From Corallococcus interemptor (lineage in GTDB: Bacteria; Myxococcota; Myxococcia; Myxococcales; Myxococcaceae): 64,000 bases of DNA. Positions 40,929-49,217 of the stretch are shown one piece after another (the first letter of the stretch is position 1; the number at the start of each line of letters is the position of its first letter). The notes under the pieces were generated by a model. The model had not been told where the DNA came from, made no database searches, and worked only from the letters and a program-made list of their open reading frames with translations. The position numbers were made by a program, and so were the translations under genes. The stretch lies in assembly GCF_003668875.1 (NCBI RefSeq), contig NZ_RAWM01000001.1, positions 1-64,000 of the forward strand, written 5' to 3'.

Positions 40929-42818
40929 TCAGGCCGTCCGGGGTGACGGAGGACGCGCGGTGCCCAGGCCGCGCTCGCGCGTGCGGGCGTTCGCCAGTCG
41001 CTGCCGGTGGCCCGCGAGCAGGTCGCTGCGGGTGAGGATGCCCAGGACCAGTCCCGGCCTCGCGCGGGAGACGACGGGCAGGCGGCCCACGCCTTCGTCC
41101 ATCATCAGGTCCGCCGCCTCGCGCAGGGAGCTGTCGTCGAAGACGACCGCGGGCGGCCGCTTCACCACGTCGCGCAGCTTTCGGCCTTCGCTCGCGTGGC
41201 CGTCCAGCAGGTCCCGGCGCGTGACGACGCCCATCAGCGTCCCTTCGGGGGTGACGACGGGGAAGCCCTGGTGGCGGGAGCCCGCGGCGTCCGAGGCAAG
41301 CCACGTGCGCACCTCTTCCAGGAGCGCGTCCGCCTGCAGCGTCACCACGGGCTTGAGGCCATGGTCGCGCACGAGCGCCGTGCCCAGCGCGTCCGCGCCC
41401 AGCTCCGTGGGGATGCGCGCGCCGCGGCGGGCCAGCTTCTCCGTCATGATGGAGTGCCGCATCATCAGCGCGGACACCAGGTAGGACGCCGCGCAGCCGG
41501 CGAGCAGCGGCAGGAGTCCCAGCGGCTGGCGCGTCGTCTCAAAGGCGAACACCACCGACGCGAGCAGCGCGCGGGACGCCCCGGCGAAGAGCGCGGCCAT
41601 GCCCACCAGCGCCGCGACGCGCACGTCCACGCCCAGCTGGGGGAACAGCTGCGTGGCCAGCAGCCCCAGGCCGGAGCCCAGGCCGCCGCCCAGCGTGAAG
41701 AGGGGCGCCAGCGTGCCGCCGGACGTCCCGCTGCCCAGCGCGACGGACCAGGAGATGAACTTGAGCGCGCAGAAGATGAGCATCGCCGTGCCCACGAAGC
41801 GGCCGGAGAGGATGTCCTCGATGTTGGTGTAGCCCACGCCCAGCGTGCGCGGGGAGAAGTAGCCCACCACGCCCACCACGATGCCGCCCAGCGCGGGCCA
41901 CCACATCCAGTGGATGGGCAGCTTCTCGAACAGGTCCTCCAGCCAGTACACCGCGCGCGTGCACGCCACGGAGGCGGCGCCGATGATGAGCCCCAGCACG
42001 CCGTAGAACGCGAGCGCGCTGCCCGACGGCGTGGTCAGGTCCGGGATGGCGAACGCGGGCGCGCCGCCCATGAACGCGATGCGCACGCCGGTGGCGGTGG
42101 CGGTGGCCAGGGCCACGGGGATGACGGAGCGGGGCTTGAACTCGAAGAGCAGCAGCTCCACGGCGAGGAGCACCGCGGACACCGGCGCGCCGAACGTGGC
42201 GGCCATGCCCGCGGCGGCGCCCGCGGCGAGCAGCGCCTTGCGCTCATCCGCCGTGACGTGGAGCCCCTGACCCAGCAGCGACCCCAGCGCGCCACCGGTG
42301 GCGATGATGGGGCCCTCCGCGCCAAACGGGCCACCGGTGCCGATGGCGATCGCCGACGACAGCGGCTTGAGCAGCGTCATGCGGGGCGGGATGCGGCTCT
42401 GGTTGAACAGCACCTGCTCCATGGCCTCCGGGATGCCGTGGCCCCGGATGGCCCGCGAGCCATAGCGCGCCATCAAGCCCACGATGATGGCGCCCGCCAC
42501 GGGCACCAGCACCACCCAGCCGCCCAGCGCGTGGTCTCCCGGAGACACCGGCTGCATGGACAGCCGCCCGTAGAAGGCCAGGTTCGTGACGAAGTGGATG
42601 AGCGCGCCCAGCCCCTGCGCCACCAGGCCCGCGGCGATCGCGAGCACCACGGCCAGGGCGCTGATGAACACGGTGCGCGAGTCCACCGAAACGCTGGAGG
42701 AAGGGGTGCGCAGGCTGGCGAGCGCGGGGCCCATGGACGGGGCCACGGGGAGGCTGGACCGCGCCTCCGAGCCCTCGCCCAGGCCCTCCTCGATGCGTTC
42801 CACGTCAGGTTTCTTCAT
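40929..42818 (-). CDS. ClC-type chloride channel/transporter with two CBS domains
   Basis: 629 aa. The membrane domain (about 45-470) has the ClC signatures: G-H-G-I-P-E-A near 124 (His in place of the Ser of the classic G-S-G-I-P), G-G-P-F-G-A-E-G-P-I near 158-167 with the gating Glu, and G-S-G-T-S-G-G-T-L-A-P near 355. Two CBS domains follow: V-V-T-P-E-G-T-L-M-G-V-V-T-R-R-D near 540 and L-P-V-V-S-R-A-R-P-G-L-V-L-G-I-L near 595. Adenosine-nucleotide control through CBS is the family norm. Whether it is a channel or a proton exchanger cannot be settled here. Its start overlaps the stop of a MarR regulator by 14 bases, so the regulator heads a two-gene operon. Confidence 0.93.
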   Translation of the reverse strand: MKKPDVERIEEGLGEGSEARSSLPVAPSMGPALASLRTPSSSVSVDSRTVFISALAVVLAIAAGLVAQGLGALIHFVTNLAFYGRLSMQPVSPGDHALGGWVVLVPVAGAIIVGLMARYGSRAIRGHGIPEAMEQVLFNQSRIPPRMTLLKPLSSAIAIGTGGPFGAEGPIIATGGALGSLLGQGLHVTADERKALLAAGAAAGMAATFGAPVSAVLLAVELLLFEFKPRSVIPVALATATATGVRIAFMGGAPAFAIPDLTTPSGSALAFYGVLGLIIGAASVACTRAVYWLEDLFEKLPIHWMWWPALGGIVVGVVGYFSPRTLGVGYTNIEDILSGRFVGTAMLIFCALKFISWSVALGSGTSGGTLAPLFTLGGGLGSGLGLLATQLFPQLGVDVRVAALVGMAALFAGASRALLASVVFAFETTRQPLGLLPLLAGCAASYLVSALMMRHSIMTEKLARRGARIPTELGADALGTALVRDHGLKPVVTLQADALLEEVRTWLASDAAGSRHQGFPVVTPEGTLMGVVTRRDLLDGHASEGRKLRDVVKRPPAVVFDDSSLREAADLMMDEGVGRLPVVSRARPGLVLGILTRSDLLAGHRQRLANARTRERGLGTARPPSPRTA

Positions 42819-43356
42819 CGGTGTGCTCCTGTGTCTTGCGGCGCCGCGAAGGGCGCGAGGCTTCGTCTTCGAAAAAGAGCGGGGCCACGTCCCCGTCGAG
42901 CCCCAGGGCGCGCATCCAGGCGTCCAGTCCCTGGACCAATCCCGCGCGCACGTCGGGGGGCATCCCGCGCAGCCCGGAGATGAGCCGGGCCTGGGCCATG
43001 GGCGGCGCCTTGCGCACCAGCGCGCGGCCCTTGGGCTCCAGCGCCACCTCCACGCGGCGGCCGTCCTCGTCCGAGCGGCGGCGGCTCACCAGCCCCTGTT
43101 CAATCAGCCTGGTGACGACGACGGAGACGCTGCTCTGGTGCGTGAGCGTCCGCTCCGCGAGCGTGTTGATGGAGCACGGCCCGGACTCCGCCAGCTCCTG
43201 GAGGATGAAGAGCTGGGCGCCGCTGATGCCCACCAGCCGTTCGGAGGCGCGAGCCGAGACCCGCAGCAGGCGCACCAACCGCCGCACGCCGTCCATGGCC
43301 GCGCGCACCTCACCGGACACGTCCGGAGGCGGCGGCCCATTTGTATGGGAGCCCAT
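42805..43356 (-). CDS. MarR-family regulator upstream of the ClC gene
   Basis: 183 aa, ATG at 43356. wHTH: G-P-C-S-I-N-T-L-A-E-R-T-L-T-H-Q-S-S-V-S near 59-78, then R-L-I-E-Q-G-L-V-S-R-R-R-S-D-E-D-G-R-R, the standard MarR recognition helix and wing. A disordered basic tail (S-R-R-R-K-T-Q-E) ends the protein. A perfect palindrome covers its own start codon, so autorepression of the regulator-channel operon is likely. Confidence 0.9.
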   Translation of the reverse strand: MGSHTNGPPPPDVSGEVRAAMDGVRRLVRLLRVSARASERLVGISGAQLFILQELAESGPCSINTLAERTLTHQSSVSVVVTRLIEQGLVSRRRSDEDGRRVEVALEPKGRALVRKAPPMAQARLISGLRGMPPDVRAGLVQGLDAWMRALGLDGDVAPLFFEDEASRPSRRRKTQEHTDEET

Positions 43357-43357
43357 A
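43344..43357. promoter_or_regulatory. palindromic candidate MarR operator over the start codon
   Basis: TATGGG-AG-CCCATA is a perfect 6+6 palindrome that includes the ATG of the MarR gene (43354-43356). MarR boxes are short palindromes of this kind near their own promoter. Seen directly; binding is inferred. Confidence 0.5.
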
Positions 43358-43494
43358 TATCTGCCCGCAAACTACGGGGCAGGGGAGGCGGGCACAAGCA
43401 AAAGTGAGGGGGCTGCCTGGCTGCCTGGGTGACGGTGTCCGGGAGCCAGGGGCTGGACCGGTTCACCGCACGGCGAGACCCGGGCCGGTGATTG

Positions 43495-44385
43495 TCATTG
43501 GGAAACCTTCCGCTGGGTCAGGAGCCAGTCCACGAAGAGGCGCGCGGCCGGGCGCAGGCGCCGGTGGGAGGGGTACACCACGAAGTAGCTGGCGCGGGTG
43601 GGGACCATGGGCCCGGGCAGCCGGATGAGGCGGCCGTCCGCGAAGTAGGGCGTGGCGATCTTCTCGCGCGCCAGCGCCGCGCCCAGGCCCTGCACCGCGG
43701 CCATCAGCGCGCCGGTGGTGTCGCTGAAGCTGTAGCGCTCCTCGAACCGGGCCCCGCGCACGCCCGCGGAGCGGAACCAGTCCTGCCATCCCTGCCGGCT
43801 CAGGTCCCCGATGAGCGGAAGCTTCGCCACGTCCTCCGCGTCGCGCACCTGCTCCAGTCCCGCGAGCTTCGGGGACGCCACCGGGAACAGGGCGTCGTCC
43901 ATGAGCGGCTGCGCGCTCAATCCCGGCCACGGGGGCTGGCCGTAGCGGATGCCCAGGTCCGGCCCGCCCTCGTCGAAGCGGGTGAGCGCCATCTCCGTGT
44001 CCACGTGGATCCGGATGCGCGGATGCCGCGAGGTGAAGCCCGGCATGCGCGGCAGGAGCCACGCGTAGGTCAGCGAGTGCACGGTGGTGACGCGCACCAC
44101 GGCGTCCTCGTCCCGTGCGTGCTTGAGGCCCGCGAGCACGTGGTCCATGTCCGACAGCGCGCTGCTCGCGGCGTCCGCGAGCTGGCGCCCCTCGGCTGTC
44201 AGGGCCACGCCCCGGGCGTGCCGCTGGAACAGGGTGACCCCCAGCCGGTCCTCCAGCTTGCGCACGTGGTGGCTGACGGCGCTCGCGGTCAGGTGCAGCT
44301 CCTCCGCGGCGCGGGCGAAGTTCTGGTGGCGGGCGGCGGACTCGAACGCCGCCAGGGCGGGGAGCAGGTCGGTGCGCAGGGTCAT
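43495..44385 (-). CDS. LysR-family regulator, GcvA-like
   Basis: 296 aa from ATG 44385; the frame is open much further upstream but only as shadow. HTH at 8-60 (A-L-A-A-F-E-S-A-A-R-H-Q-N-F-A-R-A-A-E-E-L, S-A-V-S-H-H-V-R-K-L-E), then the effector domain with W-L-L-P-R-M-P-G-F near 103 and D-L-G-I-R-Y-G near 138. The A-A-R-H-x-S/N-F and D-x-G-I-R-Y-G forms are those of the GcvA/AmpR group. Divergent from an EamA exporter gene with 124 bases between the starts, which it probably controls. Confidence 0.92.
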   Translation of the reverse strand: MTLRTDLLPALAAFESAARHQNFARAAEELHLTASAVSHHVRKLEDRLGVTLFQRHARGVALTAEGRQLADAASSALSDMDHVLAGLKHARDEDAVVRVTTVHSLTYAWLLPRMPGFTSRHPRIRIHVDTEMALTRFDEGGPDLGIRYGQPPWPGLSAQPLMDDALFPVASPKLAGLEQVRDAEDVAKLPLIGDLSRQGWQDWFRSAGVRGARFEERYSFSDTTGALMAAVQGLGAALAREKIATPYFADGRLIRLPGPMVPTRASYFVVYPSHRRLRPAARLFVDWLLTQRKVSQ

Positions 44386-44468
44386 GGGGACGAGCCTCAA
44401 ATCTGGCTCATGTCTGACACGGAAACGATGCGCTTGTGAAGTCAGGGCCACGGCGTGAAGAGAAGGGC

Positions 44469-44482
44469 CAGACAGCAGTCTG
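44469..44482. promoter_or_regulatory. candidate LysR site in the divergent gap
   Basis: CAGAC-AGCA-GTCTG is a 5+5 inverted repeat in the gap between the LysR and exporter genes; a second GTCTGA half-copy lies near 44410. Position supports a regulatory role, but the repeat is short and could be chance. Confidence 0.3.
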
Positions 44483-44509
44483 ATTTCTTCCTCGCACGAG
44501 GTGGCCGTC

Positions 44510-45424
44510 ATGAGCGCATCCGGTCTCACCCATCCCCAGGCCGTGACTCCCACCTTCAACCGGGCCTGGATCACGCCCCTGGAGCTGGGAGGGTTGGCCG
44601 CCGTCTGGGGCGCGTCCTTCCTGTTCCTGCGCATCGCGGCGCCGGCCTTCGGTCCCATCCCCCTGGTGGAGCTGCGCCTGGTGCTGGGGGCCGCCGTGCT
44701 GATGCCCTTCCTGTGGCGTGCGCGCGCGTCCATCCCTCGCGCGCTGTGGCCCCGGCTGGCGCTGGTGGGCGTCATCAACGCGGCGGTGCCCTTCTCGCTG
44801 TTCGCCTGGGCCGCGCGGCAGGCCCCCGCGGGCGTCGGGGCCATCACCAACAGCATGGCGGTGCTCTTCACCGCCCTGGTGGCGTTCCTCTTCTACGGCG
44901 AGCGCATCGGAGCGCGGCGCGCGGTGGCGCTGCTCACGGGCTTCGCGGGCGTGGTGGTGCTGGCCAGCGGCAGGTCCGCGGGCGCGAGCGTCGCCTGGGC
45001 CGTGGCGGCGGGGACCACGGGCGCGTTCCTCTACGGCATTGGCGGGAACCTGGTGCGCCGCCACTTCTCCGGACTGCCGGCCGCCGCGGTCGCCTCCGCC
45101 ACCCTGGGCTGCGGCGCGGTGCTGCTGTTGCCCTTCGCGGTGGCCACGTGGCCCACGGAGTCCATCGGCCTGCGCCCCTGGCTGGCGGGAGCGGCCCTGG
45201 GCATCGTCTGCACCGGCTTCGGGTACGCGGTGTTCTACCGCCTCATCCAGCGCATCGGCGCGCCGCGCGCCGCCGTCGTCACCTACCTGGTGCCGCTGTT
45301 CGCGCTGACCTGGGCCTGGCTGCTGCTGGGCGAGCAGCTGACGCCCACCATGGGCGTGGCGGGCGCGCTCATCCTGGGCAGCGTGGCGCTGGGGCAGGTC
45401 CCCTCGGCGCCGAAGGCGAAGTGA
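44510..45424 (+). CDS. EamA/DMT-family exporter
   Basis: 304 aa from ATG 44510 with GAGGTG 8 bases upstream (GTG 44501 is also in frame). Ten hydrophobic segments arranged as two EamA repeats: repeat 1 from L-A-A-V-W-G-A-S-F-L-F-L-R-I near 30, repeat 2 from A-G-T-T-G-A-F-L-Y-G-I-G-G near 166. The motif G-A-I-T-N-S-M-A-V-L-F-T-A-L near 107 and E-R-I-G near 127 are typical. Drug/metabolite exporters of this family move amino acids or other small molecules outward. Control by the divergent LysR protein is likely. Confidence 0.92.
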   Translation: MSASGLTHPQAVTPTFNRAWITPLELGGLAAVWGASFLFLRIAAPAFGPIPLVELRLVLGAAVLMPFLWRARASIPRALWPRLALVGVINAAVPFSLFAWAARQAPAGVGAITNSMAVLFTALVAFLFYGERIGARRAVALLTGFAGVVVLASGRSAGASVAWAVAAGTTGAFLYGIGGNLVRRHFSGLPAAAVASATLGCGAVLLLPFAVATWPTESIGLRPWLAGAALGIVCTGFGYAVFYRLIQRIGAPRAAVVTYLVPLFALTWAWLLLGEQLTPTMGVAGALILGSVALGQVPSAPKAK

Positions 45425-45428
45425 GGCG

Positions 45429-46238
45429 TCAGCGCCGCTCGAACTTCCAGATGCGGTAGCCGTCGCGGACCGGCTGCATGAACCGCCGGACGATGAAGGC
45501 CGGGACGCGCTTGCCGGCCAGCTCCAGCGCGCGCAGGGGCACGGAGGTGGAGGACACGGCCGAGTAGCCCGTCTCCAGGAAGACGGACTCCGGCGTGTCC
45601 GACATGTCCTGGAAGGACGCGCCCATGCTGGCGAGCACCGCGTGCAGGTCGCGGCTGTATTCGCGCTGGAAGCTCTCGCGCATCAGGTCGCAGTACACGG
45701 CGTGGTGGGGGAACACGTCCCGGAGCACCGCGAGCATGTCCCGGCGCTGCGCGGTGGACAGGTACATGAGCACGCCCTCGATGATGACGTGCGTGCGCCG
45801 GGCGTCCCTGTAGGGCTCCAGCTTCTGGGCCAGCGACTCCGACGCGAAGTCGATGGGAAGCCGCTCGAGCGGGTTCTTCGCCTCCGTCACCGGCAGCTTC
45901 GCGTCCTTGTGCGTGAGGATGGCGGGCTCGTCCACCTCCAGCCACCGGCCTCCGTGAAGGCGGTAGGCGCGCGTGTCGAAGCCCGCGCCCAGCACCACCA
46001 CGCGCGCGTTGGGCTCGCGGTCCAGCTCCTCCTGCACCAGCGCGTCGATGATTTGATGCCTCGCGGCGTTGCTGGCGTTGGGCCGGTCAAAGGACTGGAA
46101 GCGGGCCCAGACCTGCCGCGCCTCGTCATCCATGAAGCGGAAGGCGAAGGTGTCATTGCAAAGCGGCCGGGGTTTGCGCGCGTCCTCCGCCCGGCACGCC
46201 AGGGTGTAGTACGCGGTCTTCGAGATGGCATTGGCCAT
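45429..46238 (-). CDS. SAM-dependent methyltransferase, leucine carboxyl methyltransferase-like family
   Basis: 269 aa from ATG 46238 with AAGGAG 9 bases upstream; longer versions of the frame run through the opposite gene and are rejected. SAM-binding V-V-V-L-G-A-G-F-D-T-R-A-Y-R near 82, then W-L-E-V-D-E-P-A near 100 and I-I-E-G-V-L-M-Y-L near 152, the pattern of the LCM/TIGR00027-type class I methyltransferases. Substrate unknown; many relatives act on carboxyl or hydroxyl groups in secondary metabolism. Five bases from the convergent exporter stop. Confidence 0.9.
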   Translation of the reverse strand: MANAISKTAYYTLACRAEDARKPRPLCNDTFAFRFMDDEARQVWARFQSFDRPNASNAARHQIIDALVQEELDREPNARVVVLGAGFDTRAYRLHGGRWLEVDEPAILTHKDAKLPVTEAKNPLERLPIDFASESLAQKLEPYRDARRTHVIIEGVLMYLSTAQRRDMLAVLRDVFPHHAVYCDLMRESFQREYSRDLHAVLASMGASFQDMSDTPESVFLETGYSAVSSTSVPLRALELAGKRVPAFIVRRFMQPVRDGYRIWKFERR

Positions 46239-46307
46239 GGCTTGGCGCTCCTTGAAACCTGCGCGCAGCTTGCATGAGATACGTGCTTTCTCGAAAGGTT
46301 GGTCCAG

Positions 46308-47681
46308 ATGCGATTCGTGATGGCGCTGGGCGTGGTCGCGTTGGGAGCGGGCTGTGCGCATGCGCCGAAGCCGGCGGACCCGGACGAGGAGGCCCAGCAG
46401 CTTTCGGCGGAGGCGGAGCAGGCCTATGACGCGCTGGACTTCAACCGGTGCGAGGAGCGCTTCCGCGCCTCCGGCGAGGCGAGCATGGTGGGGCCGGACC
46501 GGGTGGCGTCCTTCTACCGCGCGGCGGGGTGCGCCTCGCTCGCGGGCCACGCGGACGCGGCGATGGAGGTGCTCAAGCGCGCGGTCCAGGGCGGCTACTC
46601 CGACGCGGTCCACCTGGAATACAACCCGGAGCTGGCGGCGCTGCGCCCGCTGCCCGAGTGGAGCGGCATCGTCGCGAAGGCCCGCGCCAACCTGGAGCAG
46701 GCCTCCGAGCCTCCGTTCCCGACGTTCATCCTGACGGGAATCGATGCGTTCGGTTCGCGAAGGGTGGACCGGGAGACGGTTCGTCAGGTGCTGGGGCTGG
46801 AGGTGGGCAAGCCCATCATCCACAGCGCCGCGGTCTTCCGGCAGAAGGAACAGCTCCTGCGCGAGCAGTACAACCTCGTCTTCGCCCGGACGGGGATGAC
46901 CCTGTTCTTCGCCGAGGAGTTCAAGGGCTCCGCCTTCGTGGTGGTGGACATGGTGGACGCGCAAGATGCCGCGGCCCGGCTCCGCTTCCTCGCCCCACCC
47001 AAGGGCCATCCCCCGGATCCGGAGGGATTGATTGCCCGGTGGCGTGAGTATCAGCCGCGCCTGAACCGTCTCCAGTTGCAGGGCATGCTCGCGGAGGACT
47101 CCAGCTGCAAGGTCGCGCATTGCATTGGTGGGTTTGGCCATCCGGACCTGGCGGCCTACGAGCCCGAGTTCATCGAGAAGGTGCCCGAGCACCTGGACGC
47201 GCTGACCACGGTCCTGCGCGAGGACGCGGACGCGCCGAAGCGAGCCGCCGCCGCCTACCTGCTCGCGTATGCGCCCACGGCCCTGGAGACCGTCGAGCGG
47301 GTGCGGCCCTTCATCCGGGATCCCGATGAGCAGGTGCGCAACAACGTGCTGCGCGTGCTGACGGCCACGCAGCAGGCCGCGACGCAGCCCTTGCTGCACA
47401 CGTCCGTGGTGGCGGACGCGGTGCTCCTGCCCACGTCGACGGACCGCAACAAGGCGACCTACCTGCTCACGTACCTGCTGGACGACCTGCCGCCGCAGGA
47501 GCTGAAGGCGCAGCGGGCGGAGCTCATCCAGAAGCTGGGAGAGACGCTGGTCGCGATGTCCGCGCTCCAGTTGCCCATCAACCGCGACCCGGCGGTCCTG
47601 GTGCTCAAGCAGCTCTCCGGAGAGAAGTACGAAACGGCCGGGGAGTGGCGCGCGTGGCTCGCGCGTCAGCTCAATCCCTGA
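46308..47681 (+). CDS. lipoprotein with TPR/HEAT-like helical repeats
   Basis: 457 aa from ATG 46308. Lipobox L-G-A-G-C-A at about residue 16. Residues 30-130 carry TPR-like helices (A-E-Q-A-Y-D-A-L-D-F-N-R-C-E-E-R-F; A-A-G-C-A-S-L-A-G-H-A-D-A-A). The middle contains G-I-D-A-F-G-S and C-K-V-A-H-C with a possible disulfide. The C-terminal 180 residues look like HEAT repeats (R-A-A-A-A-Y-L-L-A-Y-A-P; E-Q-V-R-N-N-V-L-R-V-L), as in several myxobacterial lipoproteins. A scaffold role at the outer membrane or periplasm is likely; no enzyme motif. Its 3' end overlaps the convergent gene by 11 bases. Confidence 0.78.
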   Translation: MRFVMALGVVALGAGCAHAPKPADPDEEAQQLSAEAEQAYDALDFNRCEERFRASGEASMVGPDRVASFYRAAGCASLAGHADAAMEVLKRAVQGGYSDAVHLEYNPELAALRPLPEWSGIVAKARANLEQASEPPFPTFILTGIDAFGSRRVDRETVRQVLGLEVGKPIIHSAAVFRQKEQLLREQYNLVFARTGMTLFFAEEFKGSAFVVVDMVDAQDAAARLRFLAPPKGHPPDPEGLIARWREYQPRLNRLQLQGMLAEDSSCKVAHCIGGFGHPDLAAYEPEFIEKVPEHLDALTTVLREDADAPKRAAAAYLLAYAPTALETVERVRPFIRDPDEQVRNNVLRVLTATQQAATQPLLHTSVVADAVLLPTSTDRNKATYLLTYLLDDLPPQELKAQRAELIQKLGETLVAMSALQLPINRDPAVLVLKQLSGEKYETAGEWRAWLARQLNP

Positions 47682-48198
47682 CGATGACGGAGACGGGCGT
47701 GGAGAACTGCCGCACCACGCAGTCCTCCGCGCTCCCGTCCTCCCACGCCAGCATCGCGAACTCGGCTGGCGTATCGAGCGCGATGATGGGGTGGTGCCAC
47801 ACGCCCCGGTGGTAGTTCACGCCCTGGCCGGGGCCGCAGACGAAGGCGACAAGCCCCTCCAGGTCGGGCCCGCCGGAGGGCGCGGCCGGCGCGACGCACA
47901 CCAGGAAGCGCGAGCAGCGCATGGGCAGGAACGCCTGGCTGGACTGGGGATGGTGCTCCAGCAGCTTCACGGTGAACGGCAGCGGCTGCGGCACGGAGCG
48001 GAACACCGCGAGGTTGGGCTTCGCCCCCGTCCGGCCATTCTCCAGTCTGGCGGACCAGTCGAAGCGCACCGCGGTGCCCTGGTTCGCCGAAGCGCCGCTC
48101 TTGAGTCCGGCGGACACGACGTCTCCAAACGGAGCGAAGCCCTCCGGCGTCAGGGGCGAAGCGACGATGGAGCGGAGCGGGGCGGGAGCGTCCTTCAT
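47671..48198 (-). CDS. allA: ureidoglycolate lyase
   Basis: 175 aa from ATG 48198, the normal size for AllA (about 160-180). Family motifs: L-T-P-E-G-F-A-P-F-G-D-V near 16, L-E-H-H-P-Q-S-S-Q-A-F near 80, Y-H-R-G-V-W-H-H-P near 129, which carry the cupin-fold active-site residues. The enzyme splits ureidoglycolate into glyoxylate and urea in purine/allantoin breakdown. No other allantoin or urea gene is present in this window, so it is isolated here; the rest of the pathway may be elsewhere or the enzyme may serve another ureido acid. Confidence 0.88.
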   Translation of the reverse strand: MKDAPAPLRSIVASPLTPEGFAPFGDVVSAGLKSGASANQGTAVRFDWSARLENGRTGAKPNLAVFRSVPQPLPFTVKLLEHHPQSSQAFLPMRCSRFLVCVAPAAPSGGPDLEGLVAFVCGPGQGVNYHRGVWHHPIIALDTPAEFAMLAWEDGSAEDCVVRQFSTPVSVIVRD

Positions 48199-48353
48199 GG
48201 GAGGACTATATGGGACGCGGTCCGAATGGGGGCGGAGGGAGCGAGCCCCAGGCTCCCGGCAGGGGAAGGGCCGGAAGAACGCGGCGCGCCCCGCCTCCTT
48301 CCTGACATCCCGAGCACGAGTCTCCACCGTGGATGGAGGAGGCAAGGACTGTC

Positions 48354-49217
48354 ATGGCGCAGGGATATTCCATCAACATCGGTTTGAACGCGGTGGATCC
48401 GCATCACTACGCGGGCTGGGACGGCCAGCTGCAGGCGTGCGAAGCGGACGCCGAGGACATGATCGCCATCGCGAAGGCGCAGAACTTCAGCCGCATCCGC
48501 CCCTTCCTGACGAAGGACGCCACGCGAGCGGCGGTGCTCGCGGAGCTGGGCGAGGCGGCGTCGGTGCTCCAGGCCGGGGACCTGCTGCTCTTCACCTATT
48601 CCGGGCACGGCGGCCAGCTCCCCGACCTGAACGGCGACGAGGACGACGGCCTGGACGAGACGTGGTGTCTGTATGACGGGGAGCTGGTCGACGACGAAAT
48701 CTACCAGGCGATGGGGAAGCTCAAGGCGGGCGTGCGGGTCTTCATGCTCTCCGACAGCTGCCACAGCGGCTCGGTGAGCAGCGTGGCCTACGCGGCCCTG
48801 CGCAACAGCGGCAGCCTGCAGCTGCTGGCGGATTCCATGCGCAGCACGGAGGCCTCGGAGCGGCAGTTCAAGGAGATGCCCCAGGGCATCGAGCACCGGA
48901 CGTACCGCCAGAACAAGGCGATGTACGACGCCATCCTGAAGGGGTTGCCCAAGGACGACCCGAGGCTGACGCTCAAGGCCACGGTGCTGCTCATCTCCGG
49001 CTGCCAGGACAACCAGCTCTCCAGCGACGGCGTGCACAACGGCCTCTTCACGGCCAACCTGCTGCGCGTGTGGAACGAGGGGAAGTTCAAGGCCACCTAC
49101 CCGACGTTCCACCGCCGCATCCTGCGCACCATGCCGCCCATCCAGTCCCCGGCGTACTCCGTCATCGGAGTCCCCAGCCGCGAATTCGAACGGCAGATTC
49201 CCTTCCACGTCAGCTGA
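48354..49217 (+). CDS. caspase-fold (metacaspase-like) cysteine protease
   Basis: 287 aa from ATG 48354 (an ATG seven codons earlier is in frame). C14 caspase-type domain: H in F-T-Y-S-G-H-G-G near 84, then Asp-rich D-L-N-G-D-E-D-D-G-L-D near 91, and the catalytic Cys in S-D-S-C-H-S-G-S near 138. The whole protein is about the size of one caspase domain, with N-I-G-L-N-A-V-D at the N-terminus, so there is no obvious partner domain. Prokaryotic caspase-like proteases often act in programmed death, toxin release or phage defence. No partner is coupled to it: the next gene downstream faces it with abutting stop codons (TGATCA). Confidence 0.87.
   Translation: MAQGYSINIGLNAVDPHHYAGWDGQLQACEADAEDMIAIAKAQNFSRIRPFLTKDATRAAVLAELGEAASVLQAGDLLLFTYSGHGGQLPDLNGDEDDGLDETWCLYDGELVDDEIYQAMGKLKAGVRVFMLSDSCHSGSVSSVAYAALRNSGSLQLLADSMRSTEASERQFKEMPQGIEHRTYRQNKAMYDAILKGLPKDDPRLTLKATVLLISGCQDNQLSSDGVHNGLFTANLLRVWNEGKFKATYPTFHRRILRTMPPIQSPAYSVIGVPSREFERQIPFHVS

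Noticed and set aside
46239-47399. N-terminal extension of the methyltransferase frame to 47399
   Set aside because: The extension lies opposite the lipoprotein gene and has shadow composition; a strong AAGGAG and a family-like N-terminus mark ATG 46238 as the start.
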